Translations under genes and position numbers: made by a program
The notes under the pieces: generated by a model
Database searches by the model: none
Told to the model about the DNA's origin: nothing
The model's input: the letters and a program-made list of their open reading frames with translations, nothing else
DNA from: an uncultured Bacteroidales bacterium
Lineage (GTDB): Bacteria; Bacteroidota; Bacteroidia; Bacteroidales; Paludibacteraceae
Assembly (NCBI GenBank): GCA_946405045.1
Contig: CAMJFV010000054.1
Span: 1 to 9,844, forward strand
Length of the DNA stretch: 9,844 bases
Direction of reading: 5' to 3'
Shown here: one piece after another, positions 1-6,703 of the stretch
Layout of the letters: each line of letters opens with the position of its first letter
Position numbering within the stretch: the first letter of the stretch is position 1

Positions 1-2925
1 AGGTTGCTGTTGTTGTTGCTGTTGTTGCTCACCATCTTCCATGAAGACATCATCAGTCGTCAACGAATCAATCATTGATTCTGTTTTCGGTGTACCTTGC
101 TGAGTTGGTGTTTTCGCGTGCTGAGCACGCTTCTCATCATCAGCACGAATCTGATCAATGACCTTTGCACATTCCTTCAAAGATTTCGTCATTGTTTTTG
201 TGAATTCAGAAATCAGCTTCGGTGTATTCTTTAATGTGTCAACGATTTCGTTCCAACGTGCAGCATTAATCGGTGTCGGTGTCTGACTACCAAGAGCATC
301 ACCTTGTGGATTATAATCACTGAATAGCATGTAATTCTCAATCGCTTGTGCAATGCCTTTTTGGTTATTTGTATCAAACATGGTCTTCAGTCGAGATGTG
401 TCACCCGGATAAAGTTTCATTCTCAGTTCTTTAACAGAATTATCATCAACTTTCAAATCTGGATTGTTTTTGAATTCGTTGAATGCAGTTGCTGCCGACT
501 GAGCTTTTTGAATCATGGTATTGAGCGGAACTTTGAAATTTGGTATACCCTGTAAATTAACGGTAAACTTATTTCCACCTGCACCGGTAATTGCTGCAGC
601 AATTTGGCCGTTCAGTTTATCATGATTCGCGATATACTTTGAAATTGCACCATTTCTCACTTCAAACAACGATGGGAAATTTGCGAATTTCTTAGTAATC
701 CATTCATCGAACTTTCTGATCAGAGAACCAATCTTGGAAAGTCCACCAGTTTTCTGAACAACGTTTTGAACTTTATTACCAAAACCAGCTTGAACAGATG
801 GTTTTACTGATTTCTGACCAGGAGTTTGCGTTTGTGTTTGCGTTTGCGGCGCAGCATCTTCCTGGAAGACAAATTGCTCGACATACATGTAGCCGGGAGC
901 CATCGTATCTTCCATAGAATCATCATGAACGATGATGACTGTATTATTATGGTATAGACGAATCACGTTACGTGTGAAGCAGTCACCGAGTACCGCAAGA
1001 ATATCTCTGGTGAGATCGCGATTCTCAAGAGACCATCCTTCACAAATAACAGCATGCATCACACCTGCAATCTTGAGAATGTTGTCAGCCAGTTCCTCAT
1101 TGGTCTTCAGACCACAGCCACAGTACATTCTGTGAACCATGCAAAGTGTCTGTCTGATCGGATGACGGTTCTCATTACCAACTGCGTCCATACGATAGTT
1201 GCCATCCATGAACTGATTGCCGTATGTAATCTGATCAAGCCAATTGAAGTTGGTGTCGAACGACATCTTCTTATATTGCTCAAGCATCGGATCGAAATCA
1301 CGACCATAATATGGGCGGAACAGACCAAGCGTTGGACCACATTCAACCGAATTTGCAATACGTTTGTTTGTGGAATATTTCATCAGCATTCCATGAATCG
1401 GGGAACGATTATCCTTCAGCATGAAATGCAATGCAGTCTTTGTCTCCTTAAATCCGTTGGTAACATCCTGCAGAACGATATTCCGCATATTGATATCAAA
1501 CGGGATTTTGGAACGGATCTGAATATCATCGGTGTCAACAAGACAGCATTCAGTATAGTATTCGACAAACGGTTTCGAGACCTTTTTGTTTTCGAATTCA
1601 GCCAGCTTTGCATTGACATCAGATTCGTTGTAGTCATCGGATACACCGTCAAATACAAGAATGCATTTGTCAGGTTTTGCTTCCGCAGAGTCTCGCATCT
1701 GTTGTGGAGATGGAACTGCCTTATCTGAAAATGCTTCACCGCACATCTTGATCAGATCATTGACAAATGTTGTGCAGATCTTCTTGCCATCTTTCTTAGA
1801 GCCGTGTGTATCATCATTGAGCGCTTTCTTCACCAAGAGCAATAGATCAAACTTGGTATTATCACGGTTCTTATATTGCTCCTCACACGTGGATCTTACA
1901 AGATGATATTTTTCAACCGGAATATATGTCGCAAATACACATATATCCAGGCCTTTCAAGTTTGAAGCCTGTAGACTCTCACGCTTCATTGACATCTTGT
2001 TTGGATGGTCAGGGTCATCTTGCAGACGTGCGCCGTATGAATACATTGATGACATATCAGCATCAAACGCAATCGTACAATGTGACCATTTTGATCCGGT
2101 TGCCTTTTTGATGAACGGTGACAGATGACTCTTTCCAGAAGACAAAATAATGAAGATCGGTTTATAATCTTCACGGTTGATGACGCTCTTTTCTTCAGCA
2201 GCTTCCTGGAAAGGACTGAACTTGTCCTTGCGAGTAAACTTTGTGCGAGGAATCAGATAGCCGATCATCTGTTCGAGTGTCAGTGTATTCAGGCTGACCG
2301 TAAACAGCAGGAACGTTTCAATGTATGTCATGATCATATCAAGATTCACACCACATCCACCGTAACCCGGTTCCTGAAGCTGTTTTTGTATGATGCCTGG
2401 AAGTGCTTTGACAACAGCTTTGAGTGAAACGCTGAGTCTCATACCCTTCATCTGATCGAAGTCTTTCTTCATATCCTTCGTACGTTGTCTCAGCTCGTAG
2501 TTGGAATATGCAGCACGATCAAAGAAGGTGTTTTCAGCCTGAACCAGAATGTCCATCAGTGTCTGGGTACGAACGTCAACATATGTTGACGTAGCAAACA
2601 GATTATCGTTTGCAAGTTTTGTACCACCGTTTTCCAGAGTAAACTGTTTTGCCATCTCGACAGACAGTTTCTCCAGATCGGAGACATTCGGTTCAACCAG
2701 GCGAAAAGCAAGTGCTTTGAACAGATTGGATACATATGTGGACACATCAGTCGGTTTGATTTGTAGCATTTGATATCTTGTATTACAGACACCATATCCT
2801 TCATCAAACCCGTGTCCGTTGATAAGACCTTGAAGCTTATCCAATGCACCATCGTATATCTTCAAAGATGCATCCAACATGCGTTCAAAATCCACGCTAA
2901 ATTGGATCTTGTCGTTGGGGTTCAT
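1..2925 (-). CDS. Large probable virion protein with permuted NlpC/P60-like domain (partial, C-terminus off window)
   Basis: The minus strand is open without a stop from the ATG at 2925 to base 1, giving 975 codons and no C-terminus. An AAAGGAG ribosome binding site lies at 2940-2934, 8 bases before the start. Residues about 260-440 read like a permuted NlpC/P60 or LRAT-like papain-fold domain: a strand of type KPIFIILSSGKSH leads to WSHCTIAFD with His282, and about 100 residues later KKICTTFVNDLI supplies Cys384. The His-before-Cys order and spacing fit the permuted families, which act on amide or ester bonds in peptidoglycan or lipids. The rest is unrecognised. Residues 694-701 are a QT repeat and 967-974 are eight glutamines, probably flexible linkers. 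Size, Q-rich linkers and the nearby amidase suggest a virion or tail protein. It is transcribed divergently from the next operon. The peptidase assignment is moderate and the structural role is inference. Confidence 0.6.
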   Translation of the reverse strand, partial: MNPNDKIQFSVDFERMLDASLKIYDGALDKLQGLINGHGFDEGYGVCNTRYQMLQIKPTDVSTYVSNLFKALAFRLVEPNVSDLEKLSVEMAKQFTLENGGTKLANDNLFATSTYVDVRTQTLMDILVQAENTFFDRAAYSNYELRQRTKDMKKDFDQMKGMRLSVSLKAVVKALPGIIQKQLQEPGYGGCGVNLDMIMTYIETFLLFTVSLNTLTLEQMIGYLIPRTKFTRKDKFSPFQEAAEEKSVINREDYKPIFIILSSGKSHLSPFIKKATGSKWSHCTIAFDADMSSMYSYGARLQDDPDHPNKMSMKRESLQASNLKGLDICVFATYIPVEKYHLVRSTCEEQYKNRDNTKFDLLLLVKKALNDDTHGSKKDGKKICTTFVNDLIKMCGEAFSDKAVPSPQQMRDSAEAKPDKCILVFDGVSDDYNESDVNAKLAEFENKKVSKPFVEYYTECCLVDTDDIQIRSKIPFDINMRNIVLQDVTNGFKETKTALHFMLKDNRSPIHGMLMKYSTNKRIANSVECGPTLGLFRPYYGRDFDPMLEQYKKMSFDTNFNWLDQITYGNQFMDGNYRMDAVGNENRHPIRQTLCMVHRMYCGCGLKTNEELADNILKIAGVMHAVICEGWSLENRDLTRDILAVLGDCFTRNVIRLYHNNTVIIVHDDSMEDTMAPGYMYVEQFVFQEDAAPQTQTQTQTPGQKSVKPSVQAGFGNKVQNVVQKTGGLSKIGSLIRKFDEWITKKFANFPSLFEVRNGAISKYIANHDKLNGQIAAAITGAGGNKFTVNLQGIPNFKVPLNTMIQKAQSAATAFNEFKNNPDLKVDDNSVKELRMKLYPGDTSRLKTMFDTNNQKGIAQAIENYMLFSDYNPQGDALGSQTPTPINAARWNEIVDTLKNTPKLISEFTKTMTKSLKECAKVIDQIRADDEKRAQHAKTPTQQGTPKTESMIDSLTTDDVFMEDGEQQQQQQQQP

Positions 2926-2952
2926 GATTCATTCTCCTTTACATTGAATTTG

Positions 2953-3013
2953 ATAAAACGAAAACCTCATAGGTTTAACATCGAGTTTTCAAACTAACGA
3001 TTTTTCGTTTTAT
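2953..3013 (-). promoter_or_regulatory. Multi-stem element in the leader of the large minus-strand gene
   Basis: ATAAAACGAAAA at 2953-2964 and its exact reverse complement at 3002-3013 form a 12-bp stem enclosing 37 bases. Inside, AAACCT/AGGTTT (2962-2967 and 2971-2976, loop CAT) and GTTT/AAAC (2985-2988 and 2991-2994) can each pair, the latter flanked by ATCG/CGAT (2980-2983 and 2998-3001). The first inner hairpin shares three bases with the outer stem, so the forms may compete. Read on the minus strand, it ends 12 bases before the Shine-Dalgarno, where it could act as a translational or transcriptional control element. Function is inference. On the plus strand the outer arm is followed by a T-run, so a plus-direction terminator is an alternative, though no plus gene ends here. 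Confidence 0.45.
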
Positions 3014-3054
3014 TTTTTTTTTGATTTTTGATATATGTATTATTCAGTCGAATA

Positions 3055-3080
3055 AAACAATTGATTTTCATCAATTGTTT
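3055..3080. repeat. Inverted repeat, 11-bp arms
   Basis: AAACAATTGAT (3055-3065) and its exact reverse complement (3070-3080) are separated by the 4-base loop TTTC. The repeat could be a hairpin in RNA or a dyad operator in DNA. There is no U-tract directly after it in either direction, which argues against an ordinary terminator. Confidence 0.7.
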
Positions 3081-3082
3081 CA

Positions 3083-3133
3083 GAGTCGGAAACATTTGAA
3101 TTCACTTCGTTCATTGAAATGTTCTATCGACTC
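3083..3133. repeat. Long imperfect inverted repeat
   Basis: GAGTCG (3083-3088) pairs with CGACTC (3128-3133), and AACATTT (3091-3097) with AAATGTT (3117-3123). A possible inner TGAA/TTCA pair (3097-3100 and 3110-3113) extends the stem. It follows the previous hairpin by two bases, so the two could stack in one RNA. Function unknown. Confidence 0.55.
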
Positions 3134-3151
3134 ACTCCTTCACAGTTATGG

Positions 3152-3169
3152 GTTATTTTCAAAAATAAC
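3152..3169. repeat. Short perfect inverted repeat
   Basis: GTTATTTT (3152-3159) and AAAATAAC (3162-3169) are exact reverse complements with only two bases between them. As RNA it would fold with a 4-base loop and seven pairs. It lies 56 bases before the Shine-Dalgarno of the next gene, in its probable leader or promoter. Confidence 0.55.
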
Positions 3170-3224
3170 GGACCCTAATATTGATCCTGATAGGGGTTAA
3201 ACCGCTTCTTAAAAATTCACCAAT

Positions 3225-3229
3225 GGAGG
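3225..3229 (+). promoter_or_regulatory. Ribosome binding site deciding a TTG start
   Basis: GGAGG sits 9 bases before the TTG at 3239. No in-frame ATG or GTG is better placed, and the zinc-finger cysteines begin at residue 6. This supports TTG as the real start. Confidence 0.75.
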
Positions 3230-3238
3230 TGTTTTCAA

Positions 3239-3985
3239 TTGAGAAATACAAAATGTATGTTTTGTCCGAAGATATTCGATGACAAACATAAATATTGTCA
3301 TCATGTAGCATCTCAACACAATGATCAAATTCCAGAGGACCAAGAGCCTCTGGAATTTGCATATTCTTTATTGGTTCATAAACCTGTCGGAAGACTATGT
3401 GTCATTTGTAAAAAGAACTCGGTCAATTTCAATAGAGAAACTTTGAAATACGACCGACTCTGTTCAGATCCAAAGTGTAAAGAAGAATATGTCAGAATCA
3501 TGAAAGCCCGCATGGTAAAAGTATACGGGAAAGAACATCTGTTGAATGATGCTGAACAACAACGGAAGATGATCTTGAATCATCCAAATGCAAGAGACTT
3601 TGTATGGGATGCGACACACAAATTCCGTGTCATTGGTACATATGAAGAAGATTTCCTCAAGAAGCTGAAATCAATTGGATGGAGTCCGAATGATATCATC
3701 GCGCCTTCTCCAAATGATTATTGGTATAAATGGAAAGATGGCACACTTCATTTGTATATTCCAGATTTCTATATTCCATCTTTGTCATTGGAAGTTGAAA
3801 TCAAAGAATCAGATAATCATCATCCTCGTATGGAACATTCCAGAGAGATTGAATATCTCAAAGATGCACGTATGAAGGCCGAGACTCAAAAGTCTTCTAT
3901 CAACTATATTAAGATTGTCGATAAGAACTATGACGAATTCATGAGAGACTATGTGAAGTCAGATCAGAACCAACCTGAGGGGTGA
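3239..3985 (+). CDS. Zinc-finger PD-(D/E)XK nuclease-like protein
   Basis: This 248-residue protein starts at TTG. The N-terminus has a C2H2-like finger (C6-x2-C9, then H22 and H27), followed by a second zinc-binding cluster, C54-x2-C57 and C75-x4-C80. The C-terminal half reads as a PD-(D/E)XK nuclease core: GTYEEDF around residues 133-139 could supply the first acidic residue, then YIPDF gives PD at 175-176, and LEVEIK gives E187-x-K189. Such proteins are expected to cut DNA using divalent metal, with the fingers binding the target. In large phages similar proteins have been viewed as homing-type or recombination nucleases; which applies here is not decided by the sequence. It opens the plus-strand operon and ends two bases before the RBS-coupled next gene starts in earnest. 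An exact 13-bp inverted repeat lies within its coding region at 3326-3359. Confidence 0.7.
   Translation: MRNTKCMFCPKIFDDKHKYCHHVASQHNDQIPEDQEPLEFAYSLLVHKPVGRLCVICKKNSVNFNRETLKYDRLCSDPKCKEEYVRIMKARMVKVYGKEHLLNDAEQQRKMILNHPNARDFVWDATHKFRVIGTYEEDFLKKLKSIGWSPNDIIAPSPNDYWYKWKDGTLHLYIPDFYIPSLSLEVEIKESDNHHPRMEHSREIEYLKDARMKAETQKSSINYIKIVDKNYDEFMRDYVKSDQNQPEG
3326..3359. repeat. 13-bp perfect inverted repeat inside the nuclease gene
   Basis: CAAATTCCAGAGG (3326-3338) and its exact reverse complement (3347-3359) are separated by 8 bases. It encodes residues about 30-41 of the zinc-finger nuclease. In mRNA this is a stable 13-pair stem about 90 bases into the coding region. It has no U-tract, so it is not an ordinary terminator. 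Confidence 0.75.
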
Positions 3986-3990
3986 TTAAC

Positions 3991-4482
3991 ATGTTGGATG
4001 AAGAAAAAGGTATCACACTTGCTGAAGTCGAACACAAATATCCACGTGTATTCCAATCACTTGGGTATGATGTTTTGATGGACACAGATTCATTCAACAA
4101 ACCAAAAGTAATTTCCACATTTCAGTTGTGTGTGAATTCAATTCTTTGTTTGTTGAAAATGAAACCTGGTCAATATCCATCAATTCCTGAACTGGGATTG
4201 GACGTTGAACAGTATCTTCATGAGTACTCTGATGATCAATCGATTCCTGCAACAATCAGAACGAAGCTGTATGATCAACTGAATCTGTTGCAATTGACTG
4301 GAGTTCAGATTGAAGTTATGTTTGACAAAACGGATGATGGATTTGACGCATTACTTATTCAAATTACGGGTGACGAACGACTGGAATACGGTGAAAAGCT
4401 ATCACCCGTAATCATAGGTATCACATATGATCAACTGAGTCATATGTATACCCGAGTATCATATGCGAAAGATAGGAGTTGA
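3991..4482 (+). CDS. Possible T4 gp25-like baseplate wedge protein
   Basis: I place the start at the ATG at 3991 (163 residues) because GAGGGG at 3977-3982 overlaps the previous stop and is well spaced for it. A GTG at 3982 would add three residues but lies inside that RBS. The segment from about residue 42 reads NSILCLLKMKPGQYPSIPEL, then GLDVEQYL. It resembles the gp25/IraD-like core, in which a helix leads to a PG(E/Q)R-type turn, a P-E-x-G motif and a short strand. Gp25-family proteins join wedge components of contractile-tail baseplates. The C-terminus ends with an extension, GITYDQLSHMYT, of unknown role. Position between a nuclease and an amidase fits a virion module. The family call rests on one short motif and is moderate at best; an unrelated structural protein is possible. 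Confidence 0.5.
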   Translation: MLDEEKGITLAEVEHKYPRVFQSLGYDVLMDTDSFNKPKVISTFQLCVNSILCLLKMKPGQYPSIPELGLDVEQYLHEYSDDQSIPATIRTKLYDQLNLLQLTGVQIEVMFDKTDDGFDALLIQITGDERLEYGEKLSPVIIGITYDQLSHMYTRVSYAKDRS

Positions 4483-4488
4483 ATTACA

Positions 4489-4617
4489 ATGGCAAAACCT
4501 AGAAAGACCGAAAATCCGGAAACCGTCATGGAATGGATGAATCCGGATATGGATGAAGAAACCTCCAATGGTAGAGGTGATGATGAAGATGATGAAAAGG
4601 AGGATGAATCATCATGA
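4489..4617 (+). CDS. Small acidic protein, unknown function
   Basis: A 42-residue ORF starts at ATG 4489 with AGGAG at 4474-4478, 10 bases upstream and overlapping the end of the previous gene. Its TGA overlaps the next ATG as ATGA (4614-4617), so translation is probably coupled to the amidase. The first 20 residues are mixed (PRKTENPETVMEWMNP). The C-terminal 15 are almost all D, E, K and S, so the tail is strongly acidic and likely unstructured. The AAGGAGG at 4597-4603 that serves the amidase lies inside this ORF. Good RBS and exact overlap favour a real gene. I recognise no family. Confidence 0.6.
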   Translation: MAKPRKTENPETVMEWMNPDMDEETSNGRGDDEDDEKEDESS

Positions 4618-6668
4618 GTAAATTCACAAATTCCCCGCTCGCAACATATACACGTATTTCACCAAATAGAAACTCTCCAAGAACCGAAGACAAAATCACG
4701 AAGATCATTGTTCACCACATGGCTGGTGTTGGTTCTGTTGAATCATTTGGTGAGATTGTTGCTTCTGAAGCACGACAGATGTCTGCAAACTATGCAATCG
4801 GCAATGATGGACGTATCGGTCTGTACTGTGAAGAGAAAGATCGTTGCTGGTGTTCATCTTCCAGATGGGCAGACAACCGCGGTATCGCGATTGAGGTATC
4901 CAACTCCAAGTTGGGTGAACCATGGCCGGTATCTACAAAAGCATGGAACTCCCTCGTGAATCTGTGTGCTGACATCTGTAAGAGAAATGGCATTCCAAAG
5001 ATGACATACACCGGTGACACAAATGGTGTTCTGATGTTCCATCGTTGGTTTGCTGCAACTGGATGTGTTCCGATTGATACCACCGAGGTTCTGACACGTG
5101 AAGGATGGATTCCGATTCGTGATGTCAAAGTCGGTGATGTGATTGCGACAGTATCCCCGAAAGACACAATGATCAGATTTGATCGTGTTGAGAACATGAC
5201 TCCGGTTCATAAGGACACTGTGTTTACAACCAATCATATGACAGTCACACGTGAACACAGAGTTTTGTATTCTGATTCACATAAGTCGGGACTCAGCATC
5301 GATGAATATCAAAAGATCTGTGATCAGCAATTCGCAGTCCTGAACGCTGGAACATATAATGCCGGCGGAATGGATATTTCTGCGTCAGAAATGATATTCT
5401 TACTTGAGATGCAGCGCATCGGTGTATATAATGAGAAAGACCATTGTCTGGAATTTACATACATCAAAGAATCTCGTGTACAATATTTCTATGGCCTATT
5501 GGTCAATCTTGATTACAAATTCACAAAAGTGCAAGATGACCTCGGTCCTGTCAGATTCACAATTTATGATCAGCGTGCATGGGATCTGTGTAAGACATAT
5601 CTGTCCGGAAAAGACTTTAACTGGAAATGGTTAGAGATGAATCCAACCCAGTTCTCATACTTCATTTACAAAGCAACATCTCATGTGGACACTGGCTGGG
5701 ATCGTAAATACGTCTCAGATTCAATGGTGAACATCGATGTCATTCAAGCGCTTTGTGCATTCAACGAACGTGGAACGTTGTATGTTGAATCAGAAAATGC
5801 ATTGTATGTTGAACAAGGTTTCCGCATGATTAATCCGCGTGATGTTGTGACAACAGACGATGTTGAAGTCGCATGTGTCACCGTCAAATCTGGTTGCTTC
5901 TTAATGAGACAACATGGAATGACAACACTCACCGGAAACTGCCCTGGAGAATATCTGTTCTCTCGTGCACAGCAACTGTGTGATGAAGTCAATGCAAAAC
6001 TCGGTTCTTCCAGTGAACCTGTAAAGCCAGATCCGAAACCAAGTGATGATCCTGTTCCAGTTGATCTTGCACCTGGTGTACTCGTGTCAATCAAGGCTGG
6101 TGCAACATACTACAATGGCGGACCCATTCCACCATGGGTTATGAATCAAAGATGGTACGTATCTTCTGTATCCGGTGACAGAGCTGTTATCAATCAGAAC
6201 GAATCCAAAAACGCTGCAATCGAATCGGCTATCAATACAAAGTATCTGACGGTTGTTCAGAATGCTGGTGCACCGATCGATAAAACGTTTACACCATATA
6301 TCATACCGCTGAGCATGGGTACACAGATCTATCAGATCGTCGGTGATAAACTTTATGCAAAAGAAAAAATAAAGGTATCGAGTAAATACACAATCGTTCA
6401 GGAAATGGTTGTGACCGGTACTAAAATGGGACTGTTGAAGTCCGGTGCTGGATGGGTTAAGCTTGGAATTTCCAATGATACTGATACAACAATCAATCCG
6501 GGCGATACTGTTGAGGTTCTGAAGAACGAACTGTACGGCGGTGGAACATTCACGGTATATGAAAAGGACTACAAAGTTCTTCGGGTGAATGGAGACCGTG
6601 TCGTGATCTCCTCCGACGGAAAGAATGTGACAGCAGCTGTCAAAGCATCTAATCTGAGGAAAAAATAA
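4614..6668 (+). CDS. N-acetylmuramoyl-L-alanine amidase interrupted by an intein
   Basis: This 684-residue precursor has an Amidase_2/PGRP-type N-domain that cuts the bond between N-acetylmuramic acid and L-alanine in peptidoglycan. KIIVHHMAG gives the first zinc ligand (H34), SANYAIGNDG and NRGIAIEVSNS are the usual core strands, and MFHRWFAATG gives the second ligand (H143). A 292-residue intein (151-442) follows immediately, and the extein resumes as CPGEYLFSR, whose Cys443 is the third ligand. After splicing, ligand spacing H143 to C151 is 8, as between H122 and C130 in T7 lysozyme. Residues 464-484 are a P/D/S-rich linker. Residues 485-684 hold about three SH3-like segments (starting near 486, 560 and 625) that likely bind cell wall. 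The mature enzyme would be 392 residues. ATG 4614 is set by AAGGAGG at 4597-4603. It may be the endolysin or a tail-associated lysin; no signal peptide is visible. Confidence 0.9.
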   Translation: MSKFTNSPLATYTRISPNRNSPRTEDKITKIIVHHMAGVGSVESFGEIVASEARQMSANYAIGNDGRIGLYCEEKDRCWCSSSRWADNRGIAIEVSNSKLGEPWPVSTKAWNSLVNLCADICKRNGIPKMTYTGDTNGVLMFHRWFAATGCVPIDTTEVLTREGWIPIRDVKVGDVIATVSPKDTMIRFDRVENMTPVHKDTVFTTNHMTVTREHRVLYSDSHKSGLSIDEYQKICDQQFAVLNAGTYNAGGMDISASEMIFLLEMQRIGVYNEKDHCLEFTYIKESRVQYFYGLLVNLDYKFTKVQDDLGPVRFTIYDQRAWDLCKTYLSGKDFNWKWLEMNPTQFSYFIYKATSHVDTGWDRKYVSDSMVNIDVIQALCAFNERGTLYVESENALYVEQGFRMINPRDVVTTDDVEVACVTVKSGCFLMRQHGMTTLTGNCPGEYLFSRAQQLCDEVNAKLGSSSEPVKPDPKPSDDPVPVDLAPGVLVSIKAGATYYNGGPIPPWVMNQRWYVSSVSGDRAVINQNESKNAAIESAINTKYLTVVQNAGAPIDKTFTPYIIPLSMGTQIYQIVGDKLYAKEKIKVSSKYTIVQEMVVTGTKMGLLKSGAGWVKLGISNDTDTTINPGDTVEVLKNELYGGGTFTVYEKDYKVLRVNGDRVVISSDGKNVTAAVKASNLRKK
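5064..5939 (+). other. Intein with decayed LAGLIDADG-like domain
   Basis: This in-frame element encodes 292 residues, from Cys151 to Asn442 of the amidase precursor. Block A is CVPIDTTEVLTREGW followed by VGDVI. Block B is MTVTREHRVL, with the TxxH pair at T212 and H215. Block F/G is VACVTVKSGCF, then MTTLTGN, directly before extein Cys443. Cys1, terminal Asn and +1 Cys fit a class 1 intein. The penultimate residue is Gly, not the usual His. The middle (about residues 250-400) resembles a LAGLIDADG homing endonuclease. ASEMIFLLEMQRIG (257-270) sits where LLxxxQADG would be and lacks the acidic residue. The second helix, QFSYFIYKATSHVDTG (346-361), retains D359, and VIQALCAF follows as in family members. 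At 292 residues it is longer than a mini-intein (about 135-150) but shorter than most endonuclease inteins. Splicing ability is expected but unproven. Confidence 0.9.
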
Positions 6669-6680
6669 AAACAAAAGGTG

Positions 6681-6698
6681 GGGGCGCGAAAGCGCCCC
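6681..6698. terminator. Bidirectional intrinsic terminator
   Basis: GGGGCGC (6681-6687) and GCGCCCC (6692-6698) form a G+C stem around a GAAA tetraloop. The plus side is followed by a T-run at 6708-6712. The minus side is followed by a U-rich tract, from the A-rich bases 6660-6676. It lies 12 bases after the amidase stop and 5 bases after the stop of the convergent gene at 6704, so it can serve both. Confidence 0.9.
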
Positions 6699-6703
6699 TC
6701 ACT

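Larger units (their letters stand above)
2926..3238. promoter_or_regulatory. Divergent intergenic region with several inverted repeats
   Basis: No gene is credible in these 313 bases between the divergent genes starting at 2925 and 3239. The region is very A+T rich, with a T-run at 3014-3022. It holds perfect or near-perfect inverted repeats at 2953-3013, 3055-3080, 3083-3133 and 3152-3169, and a weaker CCCTA/TAGGG pair near 3173-3196. It must supply promoters for both directions, but I could not pick a clean -35/-10 pair on either strand. It may instead, or also, encode a small structured RNA. Confidence 0.6.

Noticed and set aside
1..30. Repeat of TTG/CTG triplets as a microsatellite or CRISPR-like array
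   Set aside because: It is simply the codons of a glutamine run in the large minus-strand protein; no spacers or repeat units of CRISPR size exist.
1054..1728. Plus-strand 224-residue ORF opposite the large minus-strand gene
   Set aside because: It is antisense to a continuous 975-codon frame that has a good RBS and a recognisable domain; its own start has no RBS and its product resembles nothing.
2953..3022. Plus-direction intrinsic terminator made by the 12-bp inverted repeat and following T-run
   Set aside because: No plus-strand gene ends upstream and the 37-base loop is long for a terminator; a leader element for the minus gene fits better.
4790..5258. Overlapping minus-strand ORFs of about 135 residues under the amidase and intein
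   Set aside because: They are shadows of the well-supported amidase/intein frame.
5064..5939. Group I intron instead of an intein
   Set aside because: The reading frame stays open through the whole insert and carries protein-splicing blocks with correct junction residues, which an RNA intron would not need.
6087..6674. Minus-strand 195-residue ORF under the amidase C-terminal domains
   Set aside because: It lies antisense to clear SH3-like coding sequence, and its start falls within the A-tract and terminator region without an RBS.
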